DNA of 64,000 nucleotides from Nitrobacter sp039808345 (lineage in GTDB: Bacteria; Pseudomonadota; Alphaproteobacteria; Rhizobiales; Xanthobacteraceae): positions 2,046,001 to 2,110,000 of the forward strand of contig NZ_CP181167.1 in NCBI RefSeq assembly GCF_047824785.1. The letters run 5' to 3'. Positions within the stretch are counted from its first letter, which is position 1; every line of letters starts with the position of its first letter. The position numbers and the translations under genes were made by a program. This document shows, piece after piece, positions 36,711-47,446 of this stretch. Under the pieces are notes generated by a model. That model was given only the letters and a program-made list of their open reading frames with translations. It had not been told where the DNA came from and searched no databases.

Positions 36711-37547
36711 ATGATGATTGACCCCGATCACAACCGGCTCTCGATCCGCCGCCAGTGCGAACTGGTCTCGATCTCGCGGGCGTCGTTCTACCGACAGCCC
36801 GCCGGCGAGACGCCCGAGAACCTCGAACTGATGCGCACCATCGACGAGGCCTTCATGGAGACGCCCTGGTATGGCTCCCGGCAGATGGCCCGGCATCTGC
36901 GGCGTCAGGGCTGGTGCGTGGGTCGCAAGCGGGTCCGGCGGCTGATGCGCAAGATCGGTCTGTCGCCGATCTACCAGGCGCCGAGAACCAGCGAGCCGCA
37001 TCCGCAGCATCGCATCTATCCCTACCTGCTGCGGCACCTGGCGATCGAGCGGCCGGATCACGTTTGGTGTGCCGATGTGACCTATATCCCGATGCGGCGC
37101 GGCTTCCTTTACCTCGTGGCCATCATGGACTGGTTCAGCCGCAAGGTCCTGGCCTGGCGGTTGTCGAACACGATGGATGCCGACTTCTGTGTTGCCGCTC
37201 TCGAAGAGGCGATCGCCTGCCATGGCAGGCCCGACATCTTCAACACCGACCAAGGCTCGCAGTTCACTAGCTTCGCCTTCACGACGACGCTGAAGGATGC
37301 CGGCATCCGCATCTCCATGGACGGGCGCGGCCGCTGGATGGACAACGTCTTCATCGAACGACTGTGGCGCAGCCTCAAATATGAGTGCGTCTTCCTCAGC
37401 ACATTCGAAACGGGAAGCCAAGCCCGCTGCGGCATCGGCTCCTGGATAGACTATTACAACCGGCGACGCCCGCACTCGACCTTCGCCGGCAGGACGCCCG
37501 ACGAAGTCCATGCTATGGCGGAAATGACGGAGCAATTGGCGGCGTAG
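36711..37547 (+). CDS. IS-A OrfB (DDE transposase)
   Basis: 278 residues with the retroviral-type integrase core: first Asp in WCADVTYIP, second Asp in NTDQGSQF, Glu in NVFIERLWRSLKYE, and the C-terminal YYNRRRPHSTFAGRTPDEV. It is in the -1 frame relative to orfA, so it is probably made as the C-terminal part of OrfAB. The copies at 60001 and 62258 encode identical protein over the shared part. Confidence 0.95.
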   Translation: MMIDPDHNRLSIRRQCELVSISRASFYRQPAGETPENLELMRTIDEAFMETPWYGSRQMARHLRRQGWCVGRKRVRRLMRKIGLSPIYQAPRTSEPHPQHRIYPYLLRHLAIERPDHVWCADVTYIPMRRGFLYLVAIMDWFSRKVLAWRLSNTMDADFCVAALEEAIACHGRPDIFNTDQGSQFTSFAFTTTLKDAGIRISMDGRGRWMDNVFIERLWRSLKYECVFLSTFETGSQARCGIGSWIDYYNRRRPHSTFAGRTPDEVHAMAEMTEQLAA

Positions 37548-39804
37548 AAACGAACCCGATCCACCTTAGCCAGGCCGCCAAACTGTCTCACCAAGCGGGT
37601 CCACCTCACCCTGAGGCTTCGAGCTCAAAGCCTTCGCTGCGAACCCCGTCCACGCCACGATAAGCAATACCGCCGCTCGGCGTCATGCCGCCGCTCGGCA
37701 ACGGGTAGTTGTTCTGCTCGATAATAAAATAAGCCAGGCTGGTGTTGAGACGTTTATCGAAGAACTCGCCCTTGAGGCCGGCTTCGTAATTCTTTCCGGT
37801 CTGTGGATCGAGCGATTGACCCTGCTCGTTCTGTACGGACTGCGGTCTGAAGATGTCGGTATAGCTGGCATAGAGCGAGAAATTCTCGTTCAAGTCATAG
37901 ATCGCGCCGACGAAGGGCACGACGACATTTGAAACTTTCATATTCAGGATATTGCCCTGTAGCCTCTCATAATTGGCCAATCTGCTGCCCACGATCAACT
38001 TGAAGCTGTCGTGCAGATTAAGACGAGCGGTGGCGTAAAATCCATGCTGCCGCACAGTTTCATCGCCAGGATATCTCTCAGCAGGGGCGCCCTGCCAATT
38101 CGGCTCGGGAACGTTGCCGCCGAAATTGTAGTAGTTCGGAATTGGAGCGATGACTCCGAATTCATCCCAGGAACCCTTCCATCTCCTATTGGAAACAGTG
38201 CCGCCGACGACAACTTCATGCTGGCGACCGAGAATCTGGACCGGACCGGTCGCATAGAAATCTGCTACGGCGTTGCGGGTTTTGCCGGCCATCCGAGTAG
38301 CGTTCAATGAGACGCCGGAGCCATCGACCGGGTCAGGGAAGCCAATGAGGCCCGCACCACGTTTCGCATCATAGCCGAAGAGCTGATCCGTCAGCTGCAG
38401 CTTGGCGCGCCAGCCGTTGTCGAAGCGATGCTCCAGCGTTGAATACACTGTATGAGAGTACTGTTCCCATGTGCTCCAACGCGCCACCGGATTCGTCGAG
38501 CGCGGTGTACCGTTGAAGTTTCCGTTCTTGTCGAAAACCCATATACGGCTCTGAAACGATCCTGTCGGCTTGCTGTTCTGGTAGTCTACGCCGACAGTGA
38601 GCATTGTGTCCGGCGTCAGGTCCGCTTCCAGGACACCGTATACTGTGGCGTCCTTCCTGTGAAAATGGCTCAGATATGAGTTTGCATCACGGTATGCCGT
38701 AACGAATCGCCCCCGAACGGTGCCTTCCTTGTTCAATGGCCCCGAGACGTCCAGTTCACCTCGATAATCGTCCCAGGAGCCGCCCCCAAGCGTGGTGTAT
38801 CCCTGGAACGTGGAGGTCGGCTTCTTGCGGACCATGTTGATGGTCGCGCTCGGATCGCCGCTGCCGGTCATCAGGCCGGTCGCGCCCTTGAGCACTTCCA
38901 CCCGATCATACAGCACCGTGTTGGCGGTGCTTTGCCCTCCGGGATAGGTCTGGTCGTAGTACGACGGCACTCCGTCATACTGAAAATTCTGAATAGTGAA
39001 TCCGCGCGATTGATACTGCGCTCGCGCTCCATTATCCCATTTCACCACGAAAATGCCCGGCGTTTGCTCGAGCACTTTCTCGACACTGTTCAGATTGAAA
39101 TCCTCGATCTGCTGCCGGGTAATAACGCTGATCGATTGCGGCGTTTCGCGCGGGCTGAGTTGAAGCCGTGTCGCGGTCGCCGTCACGCTCGGCGTGTACG
39201 CGCCGGTGCCTTCGGTCCTGCCGGAATCGCTCGACTGCTCGCCCTGCACGTCGATGGTATCGAGCGCGATCGCGCCCGCTGGCGCCGCGCCGCCAGAAGA
39301 AGTCGCGCCGGGCTGCGTGATCAATACGTTTCGCGAATCCTTGAACGAGTAGCTCAGGCCGGAGCCTTGAAGGATGCGCGCGATAGCCTGCTCGCGTGTC
39401 GCCGCTCCCTGAATTCCCGGCGAGGTCTTGCCGCTCGCAATGGAGGCTTCATAGGAGAGCTGAATTCCCGATTGCCTGCCGAAGGCGGCGAGCGCTCGAT
39501 TCAAGGGGCCGGCAGGAATGTTGAAACTGGTTTGAGCCTGCGCGAGCGCCTGGCTTTGCGGCACCGCGCTGCCGCCGATCACCGCCGTCGTCGCCAGCAG
39601 CGCCGCGATCAGCGCCTTGCGAACGCCGTTGCAAAAATCGCTCCCGCGAAACTCATATCGCAAAGCCCGTTGCCCCAAAGCCCCTTGTCGCATGTCCGAA
39701 CTACCCCTGAGTGTCATTCGGGACTGGCGGCTCGCTGTTCGATGCAGTCCCTAAGGGCTTTACGAACTGGCTTCCGAAATTTTCTGTTTTTTGTGTGGGA
39801 TTCT

Positions 39805-40767
39805 TCAGACAGGCGAAATCACGGTCATGAAGGGCGTGATGCTGCGCACCTTCGCGCCGAACGGACGCACCACCGCTTCGAGCGCTCCGAGCGGATCGGC
39901 AAGATCGAAAACGCCGCTCACCACGCGGGAGCCGAGAGAAGGATCGGCCATGACCACGCTCCCCCGCTGCCATCGCGAAATTTTAGCGACCATCGCCGAG
40001 ACGGTTTCCCGTTCGGCTACGATCATTCCCTCCCGCCATGCCGCGATCTGGGAGGCTTCGCGCGTGCCGCGAGCAATCGCGTGCGAGGAATTGTCGAAGG
40101 TGATCCAGTCGCCGGGATTTAATCGTTCCGCGAGGCGGAGTTCGGAATCGGCTGCTCTTGCCTCGACCGCGCCATGGTCCACGGAGACCGAAACGAATCC
40201 CGCGTCGTTGGACACGTCAAATGCGGTGCCCAGCGCCGTCGCCGTGAGATCGCCGGACAGAACCGAAAACGGCCGCGACGCGTCGCGCGCCACGTCGAAA
40301 TAGGCCATTCCCGCCAGAAGCCCGATGGTCCTTCGCGCGTCGGTAAAATCGATCGCGACCGCGCTATCGGGCCCCAGCGTAATCTCGCTGCCGTCGGACA
40401 AGGTAATACGCCTGATTTCAGCGGTGGACGTCATGTGGTCCGCCCGCGCGCGCAGGAGAGCGCCTGGCACCGTCAACGATCCGGCCGCGGCAACGCCCGC
40501 GCCGATCAGGCCGCCGATGACCAGCGTGCGCCGCGACATTCCCGCAACCCCGCCTTCCGCGGCCGCGCGCTGCCGGGATAAAATCTTTCCGGTCATGCCG
40601 TGGATCGCGGCGACCCTGGCCCAGGCCGCCTCGTGCCGGGGACTGCGCGCCACCCATGTCCGCACCATGTCGATGGAAACAGGGTTGGCCGGGTCGTTCT
40701 GAAGGCGGATGGCGAGGTCCGCCGCTTCGCGAAACAATCGGCGGTCCTCTGCCTGCGCCTCGGTCAT
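39805..40767 (-). CDS. FecR-type anti-sigma factor/regulator
   Basis: 320 residues with an N-terminal DUF4880 segment (RLFREAADLAIRLQND, then WVARSPRHEAAWARVA), one transmembrane helix (about residues 83-105, RTLVIGGLIGAGVAAAG) and a periplasmic FecR domain (RRITLSDGSEITLGPDSAVA, VDHGAVEARAADS). It senses the loaded TonB receptor and controls the FecI sigma factor. The ATG at 40767 starts the conserved region. The target receptor downstream is disrupted, so the signal path is probably broken. Confidence 0.92.
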   Translation of the reverse strand: MTEAQAEDRRLFREAADLAIRLQNDPANPVSIDMVRTWVARSPRHEAAWARVAAIHGMTGKILSRQRAAAEGGVAGMSRRTLVIGGLIGAGVAAAGSLTVPGALLRARADHMTSTAEIRRITLSDGSEITLGPDSAVAIDFTDARRTIGLLAGMAYFDVARDASRPFSVLSGDLTATALGTAFDVSNDAGFVSVSVDHGAVEARAADSELRLAERLNPGDWITFDNSSHAIARGTREASQIAAWREGMIVAERETVSAMVAKISRWQRGSVVMADPSLGSRVVSGVFDLADPLGALEAVVRPFGAKVRSITPFMTVISPV

Positions 40768-40792
40768 TCGTATACGTCCATCATCTCGCGCT

Positions 40793-40895
40793 AAAACCTT
40801 TCCGCTTCTGATTGAATCAGAAGCGGCTCTATTATTCTGTTTTGACGCGTTTTCTTCACGCGAACCGGTATCCACTTCGCTTGAAAACGCTATGG
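40793..40895. repeat. Dispersed repeat (modules B and A) between fecI and fecR
   Basis: GCTTCTGATTGAATCAGAAG (module B), then TTTTGACGCGTTTTCTTCAC, GCGAACCGGTATCCACTTCG, and AAAACGCTATGG (module A). It separates fecI from fecR, which are usually adjacent. Confidence 0.88.
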
Positions 40896-40974
40896 ATTAG
40901 CGCGAGCGAAACCTTCCCTATCGACATTACGAACGGCAGGCCCGAATTTTCAGTTTTTCTTGAACGGCGGCCCG

Positions 40975-41478
40975 TCAGAGGCCGGTCAGCCGGGCATCGA
41001 TGTGATCGTAGGCGTCCCGGATGAGCGACCAGACGCGGGAAGTCGAGAGATCGAGTTCAGCCGCGACCTCGGCAATCGTCATCTCATCAAGCCGATGCAT
41101 TTCGAAGGCAATGCGGGTGCGCTCGGGCAGTTCAGCAAGTGCGGCTCTGGTCAGCGCCAGCTTCTGGCGGTCATAGACGGCGGATTCCGGTGACGGCGTG
41201 GGGTCGATGATCGCGGCGAAATCCTCGGCCGACAGATCGACGCGACGCAACACCCGCTCGCGCCGCTGATGGTCGATGCCGAGATTGCGCGCCACCCGAA
41301 ACAGATAGGCCGCCGGGTTATGAACCGTCACCGACCTGCCGGGCGGCGAGACGAGAACCTTGACGAAGGTATCCTGGGTGATGTCCGCCGCCGTTTCCTC
41401 GCTCAGTCCCCGACGCCGCAGCGCCGCGGTGATGTCGCGCGCATGGCGCACGAACAGCTTGTGAAAGTCCCAGCTCAT
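40975..41478 (-). CDS. FecI-type ECF sigma factor
   Basis: 167 residues, with sigma-70 region 2 (DITAALRRRGLSEETAADIT, YLFRVARNLGIDHQRR) and region 4 (LPERTRIAFEMHRLDEMTIA, LDLSTSRVWSLIRDAYDHI). It directs RNA polymerase to the siderophore receptor promoter. The ATG at 41478 is used; a frame to 41523 adds 15 residues. It is first in a fecI-fecR-receptor order on one strand. Confidence 0.93.
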   Translation of the reverse strand: MSWDFHKLFVRHARDITAALRRRGLSEETAADITQDTFVKVLVSPPGRSVTVHNPAAYLFRVARNLGIDHQRRERVLRRVDLSAEDFAAIIDPTPSPESAVYDRQKLALTRAALAELPERTRIAFEMHRLDEMTIAEVAAELDLSTSRVWSLIRDAYDHIDARLTGL

Positions 41479-41727
41479 GGTCGCACCGCTGGAAGCCAGC
41501 CGGAAGAAATCCCTTCTCCGCAAACGAATACCGCCGGTGACAGCGGCTTCAGACAGACAGAAACGGACGAAGAAAGAACCATCATGCCAACATGGAACAA
41601 CCGGGGTTGAGGAGACGCAGGCACGCCGCCACCGTCCGCTCTGTCCATTCGTTTAGGGTGTCCAAAATTCTTCCGCAACCGCAATGATTTGGATTGATTC
41701 TAGAAGCGGCTCGAAAGGATTTTCTAC

Positions 41728-42027
41728 CTACACAGTCGGAAGCTGTGAGAAGCGTTCGCCGGGCCGGATCATTGTCAGCGCGTTCGCCGCCGCCGGCTGA
41801 TCTTCAATCTCATCCACGCGCGCGAATTCCGGCCCGCTCCGGCATCGCGCCGCCATTTCCGCGACGGCTTCGGCCGACCCTGCGAACAACGCCTCGACGC
41901 TCCCGTCATGCCGGTTACGGACCCAGCCGCCGACGCCGAGCCGGATGGCTTCGCGCATCGTCCAGTAGCGAAAGCCGACACCTTGAACCCGACCGCGGAT
42001 CACGACCTGACGGACGACCTCATGCAT
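41728..42027 (-). CDS. acyP: Acylphosphatase
   Basis: 99 residues. Small alpha/beta enzyme that hydrolyses carboxyl-phosphate bonds. RQVVIRGRVQGVGFRYWTMR holds the substrate-binding loop with the catalytic Arg, and GWVRNRHDGSVEALFAG the catalytic Asn. The start at 42027 fits the family; a frame to 42078 is longer. The 41479-41727 gap shows no gene. It lies 75 bases after the carboxylase gene on the same strand. Confidence 0.94.
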   Translation of the reverse strand: MHEVVRQVVIRGRVQGVGFRYWTMREAIRLGVGGWVRNRHDGSVEALFAGSAEAVAEMAARCRSGPEFARVDEIEDQPAAANALTMIRPGERFSQLPTV

Positions 42028-42102
42028 CCAGTGCTCCCATCGATTGCCGCCGGACGAAATCACGGCGCGCAAATTCACGACATCGAGACATCATGAAAGC
42101 TC

Positions 42103-44118
42103 TCAAGCGAATTCGAGAATGAGCGCATCCACCGCCAGCGTCGCTCCGGGCACGGCCGCGATCCTCTTGACCGTTCCGTCCTGCTCGGCGCGCAGCACGT
42201 TCTGCATCTTCATCGCCTCGATGACCGCCAGCGTCTCGCCGGCCTTGACCTCCTGCCCTTCGGTCACGGCGATCGAGACGACAAGGCCGGGCATCGGACA
42301 TAGCAGCTTCTTGCCGTTGTCCGTGACCATCACCACGGGCATGAGCCGCGCGGCCGCCGCCTCGGTTTGTGTAAACACATAAATCGCGACATCGAACCCC
42401 TGATGCGCGAGCCGGAATCCGTTTGTGATCGGCCTCACCTGTATTGCGATCGGAGCCTCGTCCAACGTTCCCTGCCAGACCGGCTGGCCGGGCGTCCATC
42501 GCGAAAGCAATCGATGCGCTTCGCCGGCACTTTCGTCCGCCTCAACAAAGCGAACCGCTATGGCGTCGCCGTCACGCGAGACGTCGAGCAGGATTTCATC
42601 GCGATCGATCCAGACCGCGCGGCGCTGTTCCCGCATCACCGGACGCCCGTTCATCTGGCCGGAAATCCGCCGCTTGCGCTCGCCGAGCACGTGATCGATC
42701 GCCGCCGCCACCGCCGCAAGCCTGCGCGCGATCTCGCCTTCCGGCGCGCGGGCGGTGAACCCGTTCGGAAACTCCTCGGCGATGAACCCGGTCGAGAGAT
42801 TGCCGGCGCGCCAGCGCGGGTGATGCATCAAGGCCGACAGAAACGGAACGTTGTGCCGGATGCCATCGATGTAGAATGCGTCGAGCGCGTGAGCCTGCGC
42901 CTCGATGGCGGCGGAGCGAGACGGCCCGTGGGTCACGAGCTTGGCGATCATCGGATCGTAATGAATCGAAATCTCACCGCCCTCGTAGACGCCTGTGTCG
43001 TTGCGCACGGTGACATCGTCCCGGCTCATTTCCGCCGGCGGCCGATATTTGACGAGGCGTCCGATAGAGGGAAGAAAATTGCGGAACGGATCTTCGGCAT
43101 AGACGCGCGACTCGATCGCCCACCCCGTCAGCGTCACGTCCTCCTGGGCTACCGACAGCTTTTCTCCCGCAGCGACGCGGATCATCTGTTCGACCAGATC
43201 GATACCGGTAATCAGTTCGGTGACCGGATGCTCCACCTGTAGCCGCGTGTTCATCTCGAGGAAGTAAAAGCTCTTGTCCTGCCCGACGACAAACTCAACC
43301 GTGCCTGCGGAGTCGTAGTTCACGGCCCTCGCCAGCGCCACGGCCTGCTCGCTCATCCCGTGCCGCGTGATCTCATCGAGCAGCGGCGACGGCGCTTCCT
43401 CGATGACTTTCTGGTTTCGTCGCTGGATCGAGCACTCGCGCTCGCCGAGATGGATCACGTTGCCATGCTTGTCGCCGAGCACCTGGATTTCGATATGCCG
43501 GGGTTCGACAATGAATTTCTCGATGAAGACGCGATCGTCGCCGAACGAGGCTTTCGCCTCTGCTTTCGCCAGATTGAACCCCTCGACAACCTCGGCGCTG
43601 GAATGCGCGATGCGCATGCCCTTGCCCCCGCCGCCCGCGGAGGCCTTGATCATCACGGGATAGCCGATTTCAGCGGCGATCTTCACCGCGTGCCTATCGT
43701 CCTCGATCACGCCGAGGAATCCCGGCACCGTCGGAACGCCTGCGCTCGCCGCCACCATTTTGGATTCGATCTTGTCGCCCATCGCGGCGATCGCTTGCGG
43801 ATGGGGTCCGATGAAAACGATGCCGGCATCCGCTAGCGCGCGCGGAAACCCTTCGCGCTCGGACAGGAACCCGTAGCCGGGATGGACGGCTTCCGCGCCG
43901 CTCTGGCGGCAGGCTTCGATGATTTTCTCGATGACGAGATAACTCTCGGCGGCCGGCGGGGAACCGATCGGCACGGCCTCGTCGGCCATCCTGACGTGAA
44001 GCGCGGCCCGGTCCGCCTCGGAGTACACGGCGACGGTCTCAACGCCCATCCGGCGGGCTGATTTGATGATCCGGCAGGCGATCTCGCCGCGATTGGCGAT
44101 CAGGATTCGTTTGAACAT
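42103..44118 (-). CDS. Acyl-CoA carboxylase alpha subunit (biotin carboxylase plus biotin carrier)
   Basis: 671 residues: biotin carboxylase N-domain (MFKRILIANRGEIACRII), ATP-grasp (about 115-320; KASAGGGGKGMRI, EMNTRLQVEHPVTE), C-domain, a BT-like linker, and a biotinyl domain at the end with the acceptor lysine in EAMKMQN (about residue 638). It matches propionyl-CoA or methylcrotonyl-CoA carboxylase alpha subunits; the partner beta subunit is not in the window, so the substrate is undecided. Propionyl-CoA is the first guess. Confidence 0.93.
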   Translation of the reverse strand: MFKRILIANRGEIACRIIKSARRMGVETVAVYSEADRAALHVRMADEAVPIGSPPAAESYLVIEKIIEACRQSGAEAVHPGYGFLSEREGFPRALADAGIVFIGPHPQAIAAMGDKIESKMVAASAGVPTVPGFLGVIEDDRHAVKIAAEIGYPVMIKASAGGGGKGMRIAHSSAEVVEGFNLAKAEAKASFGDDRVFIEKFIVEPRHIEIQVLGDKHGNVIHLGERECSIQRRNQKVIEEAPSPLLDEITRHGMSEQAVALARAVNYDSAGTVEFVVGQDKSFYFLEMNTRLQVEHPVTELITGIDLVEQMIRVAAGEKLSVAQEDVTLTGWAIESRVYAEDPFRNFLPSIGRLVKYRPPAEMSRDDVTVRNDTGVYEGGEISIHYDPMIAKLVTHGPSRSAAIEAQAHALDAFYIDGIRHNVPFLSALMHHPRWRAGNLSTGFIAEEFPNGFTARAPEGEIARRLAAVAAAIDHVLGERKRRISGQMNGRPVMREQRRAVWIDRDEILLDVSRDGDAIAVRFVEADESAGEAHRLLSRWTPGQPVWQGTLDEAPIAIQVRPITNGFRLAHQGFDVAIYVFTQTEAAAARLMPVVMVTDNGKKLLCPMPGLVVSIAVTEGQEVKAGETLAVIEAMKMQNVLRAEQDGTVKRIAAVPGATLAVDALILEFA

Positions 44119-44281
44119 GCCTGGCGACCTGCAACCTTCGGGAGCGGTCCTATCATCATCGACAACGTATACGCGGTCCGGCCTTCGACGCTACAGCGTT
44201 TCCTCGTACAGAAGAACAAAACAACAGCAAAGGCTTTTCAGCAGCATATCAGTCGCGACCGCTCGATCCCGAACGCCCGAT

Positions 44282-44310
44282 AGAAAACGGCGGGCCAATA
44301 GCCCGCCGTT
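44282..44310 (-). terminator. Rho-independent terminator
   Basis: On the minus strand a perfect 10-bp stem AACGGCGGGC/GCCCGCCGTT with a 5-base loop is followed by TTTTCTA. It lies 28 bases after the stop of the gene at 44338. Confidence 0.85.
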
Positions 44311-44337
44311 CGTCGATCTAAAGCCTTCCAGCGGCTG

Positions 44338-44910
44338 TTACATGCCGAGATCGAGAACGCCCGGAAGATGCGCCAGCGGCAAGGTTGCCGCGCCGATCAG
44401 GCTCGCGACCAGCGCCATCAGCTGACGATTGCTGCGGCGTTTGCCGCGCATCTGGTTCGCAATCCACTCCAGCACCTCGATATTGACGCCCACCGCCCGG
44501 GTCGGCGCCCAGCTTTCGATTGCGGTATCCGGAGCCAAAGCGATACTGCGCGCCGGCACGGGAAGTCCCGATGCGGACGCCGCGTGGTGAACGATGGCCT
44601 TGGCGAACAGATCGTCGAACCGCCCGCCATCGCTTCGCTCGGTGGCGGCATCATTGATCTCGAACAGCGCTTCAGCCTCTTCCCGGCTGACCGGCTGGTT
44701 GTCCACGGCAGCGGCCGTCAAAAGCCGCTCGCACCAGGACGTATCGGTGGAGTCGAGCGCTCTGGAGAAGTGAACGCGGCCGCCGGCGGTCGGGCCCTCC
44801 CCCGTGATAACGCCGTTACGGACGGTTGCGAGGGCCGCCACCACGTCCTTCCGGCTCGCAATGGCGGATGTATCGATGGGAGCGGCGGCGGCGGACAGGT
44901 CGGAAAGCAT
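44338..44910 (-). CDS. Conserved hypothetical protein
   Basis: 190 residues, soluble, mostly helical, no membrane segment of note until a weakly hydrophobic C-terminus (QLMALVASLIGAATLPLAHL). Stretches such as SREEAEALFEINDAA and WCERLLTAAAVDN look well conserved, but I do not recognise a domain. It is a single transcription unit with its own terminator. Function is unknown. Confidence 0.65.
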   Translation of the reverse strand: MLSDLSAAAAPIDTSAIASRKDVVAALATVRNGVITGEGPTAGGRVHFSRALDSTDTSWCERLLTAAAVDNQPVSREEAEALFEINDAATERSDGGRFDDLFAKAIVHHAASASGLPVPARSIALAPDTAIESWAPTRAVGVNIEVLEWIANQMRGKRRSNRQLMALVASLIGAATLPLAHLPGVLDLGM

Positions 44911-45286
44911 CGGTAGGGTTCTCTCTTCTGGATCAGATGAGCAATTTCATGCGGGCGTGAATCGTTCGTTAAAAATCGGACAATCCGCTAACGTGCTTAA
45001 ATTTAACGGTCAGTCTGGTTGTCGCCCCCGTGGCGGCCCCGGTTCAAAGACATTGGCAACAGCTTTCGGCATGCATGGGGCGACGGCGGGGCAACATCGG
45101 GACATCTTCGATCACGATGTCGTAGGGGTTAATTCGCCGTCCCCGGCAAGCGTCGATAGGAAGATGCTCCGCAATGCTCTCCGGAAAAAAAGACATGGTC
45201 TTTTTCGTAACCGGTTCCGTTTCGCGAGGCCCGAGCCTATAGTCCCCGCCACCCACGGTTAACTGTGTGACACGAGGACGTGACTT
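44911..45286. other. 376-base gap upstream of the peroxiredoxin gene
   Basis: No gene is supported. It contains an 8-bp A/T-ended hairpin, AAAAAGAC-ATG-GTCTTTTT (45187-45205), and the promoters of the two divergent genes. A 70-codon minus-strand frame at 45044-45256 has no protein-like features. Confidence 0.5.
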
Positions 45287-45946
45287 ATGACTCTATCGAT
45301 TGGTTCGACCGCCCCCGATTTCGAAGCTGAAAGCACCGAAGGCCCCATCAGCTTTCACAAGTGGCTTGGCGACGGCTGGGGGTTGTTCTTTTCGCACCCC
45401 AAGGACTTCACGCCGGTCTGCACCACTGAACTCGGCGCCGTCGCCCGGCTCAAGCCGGAATTCGACAAGCGGGGCGTCAAGCTGATCGGCATCAGCGTCG
45501 ACCCGACCGACAAGCATCACCTCTGGTCCAAGGACATCGAGGAGACGCAGGGCGTCGCGCCGAACTATCCGCTGATCGCGGATGTCGATTTCAAGGTCGC
45601 CAAGCTCTACGGCATGTTGCCGGCCAGCACCTCCGGCGACGTCAACAAGCGGACGCCTGTCGATAATCAGACCGTGCGCAACATCTTCGTGATCGGTCCC
45701 GACAAGCAGATCAAGATTATTCTCATCTATCCGATGAGCACCGGCCGTAACTGGCAGGAGGTGCTGCGCGTGATCGACTCCCTGCAGCTTACCGCCAAGC
45801 ACGGCGTCTCGACCCCGTCGGACTGGAAGCAAGGCGACGATGTGTTCTTTTCCGCCGCGGTTCCGGAGGAAGAGGCCCGCAAGAAATTCCCCAAGGGATG
45901 GAAGTCTCCGAAGCCGTATTTCCGCATCGTCGAGCAGCCGAAGTAA
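45287..45946 (+). CDS. 1-Cys peroxiredoxin (Prx6 type)
   Basis: Reduces hydrogen and organic peroxides. 219 residues with the peroxidatic cysteine in FTPVCTTELG (about residue 46), the family-specific DWKQGDDVFF and the long Prx6 C-terminal arm (KKFPKGWKSPKPYFRI). No resolving cysteine is seen, so it is of the 1-Cys type. A good terminator follows. It is a single gene. Confidence 0.95.
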   Translation: MTLSIGSTAPDFEAESTEGPISFHKWLGDGWGLFFSHPKDFTPVCTTELGAVARLKPEFDKRGVKLIGISVDPTDKHHLWSKDIEETQGVAPNYPLIADVDFKVAKLYGMLPASTSGDVNKRTPVDNQTVRNIFVIGPDKQIKIILIYPMSTGRNWQEVLRVIDSLQLTAKHGVSTPSDWKQGDDVFFSAAVPEEEARKKFPKGWKSPKPYFRIVEQPK

Positions 45947-45977
45947 CGCGAGCAGCTTCAACGCCTGCGCAAGTGAA

Positions 45978-46004
45978 GGGACGCCGCAGGGCGTCCCTTT
46001 TTTT
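45978..46004 (+). terminator. Rho-independent terminator of the peroxiredoxin gene
   Basis: Perfect 8-bp stem GGGACGCC/GGCGTCCC with a four-base loop GCAG, followed by seven T. Confidence 0.95.
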
Positions 46005-46065
46005 GACCCCGCAAAGAGACCAGCGCGCGCCCGAAAGCGGCCCCGCTGCTCCCCGTTGCGGCTTT

Positions 46066-46170
46066 ATAGCGTTTTCGAGCGAAGTGGATACCGGTTCGCG
46101 TGAAGAAAACGCGTTAAAACAATAATCCAGAGCTTTGCTTCTGATTCAATCAGAAGCAAAATGCTCTAGG
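46066..46170. repeat. Dispersed repeat (modules A and B)
   Basis: Clean copy close to the consensus: TATAGCGTTTTCGAGCGAAG, TGGATACCGGTTCGCGTGAA, GAAAACGCG, then the module B stem GCTTCTGATTCAATCAGAAG with AGAGC and GCTCTAGG arms. Confidence 0.92.
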
Positions 46171-46245
46171 CGCGCGACCGTATCCTGCGCGGCAGCACGC
46201 ATTCCCGTGGATGCTCTTTCAATTCCCGCCAGAGAAGAAGTCGCC

Positions 46246-47373
<1,128 letters not shown>

Positions 47374-47382
47374 GAGAGTCTT

Positions 47383-47446
47383 TTCCGTTCCGCCGGAATC
47401 AGAAGCGGCGCTGCATGATTTCCAGACTGACGCGTTGTCTTCACGT
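47383..47446. repeat. Decayed dispersed repeat
   Basis: TTCCGCCGGAATCAGAAGCG and GACTGACGCGTTGTCTTCAC are recognisable but damaged remnants of modules B and A. They overlap the end of the cyclase gene by a few bases. Confidence 0.55.

Larger units (their letters stand above)
36346..37608 (+). mobile_element. IS-A copy 1 (IS3 family), complete
   Basis: 1,263 bp with imperfect terminal inverted repeats that start TGAGGTGG and end CCACCTCA (both ends share TGAGGTGG..CC..G.TT...GAGACAG). It is flanked by a 3-bp direct repeat CCC (36343-36345 and 37609-37611). It carries orfA and orfB of the two-frame IS3 type. A second full copy is at 60001-61263 and a fragment at 62258-63299. Confidence 0.95.
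35938..39717 (-). pseudogene. TonB-dependent siderophore receptor, interrupted by IS-A
   Basis: An outer-membrane iron-siderophore transporter of the transducer type. The N-terminal piece (37609-39717, 703 codons) has a signal peptide, an STN domain (TSFNIPAGPLNRALAAFGRQ), and plug and barrel start (SISVITRQQIEDFN, VLKGATGLMTGSGDPS). The C-terminal piece (35938-36342) ends in the typical FLSMTYRF. Removing IS-A and one copy of its 3-bp duplication restores one 837-residue frame (EAS-G-YITQNW at the join), so the gene was intact until insertion. The 5' piece ends at a TGA provided by the IS end. It belongs to the fecI/fecR set upstream. Confidence 0.93.

Noticed and set aside
45044..45256. 70-codon minus-strand frame before the peroxiredoxin gene
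   Set aside because: It spans an A/T hairpin and the promoter region and shows no protein-like conservation signals.
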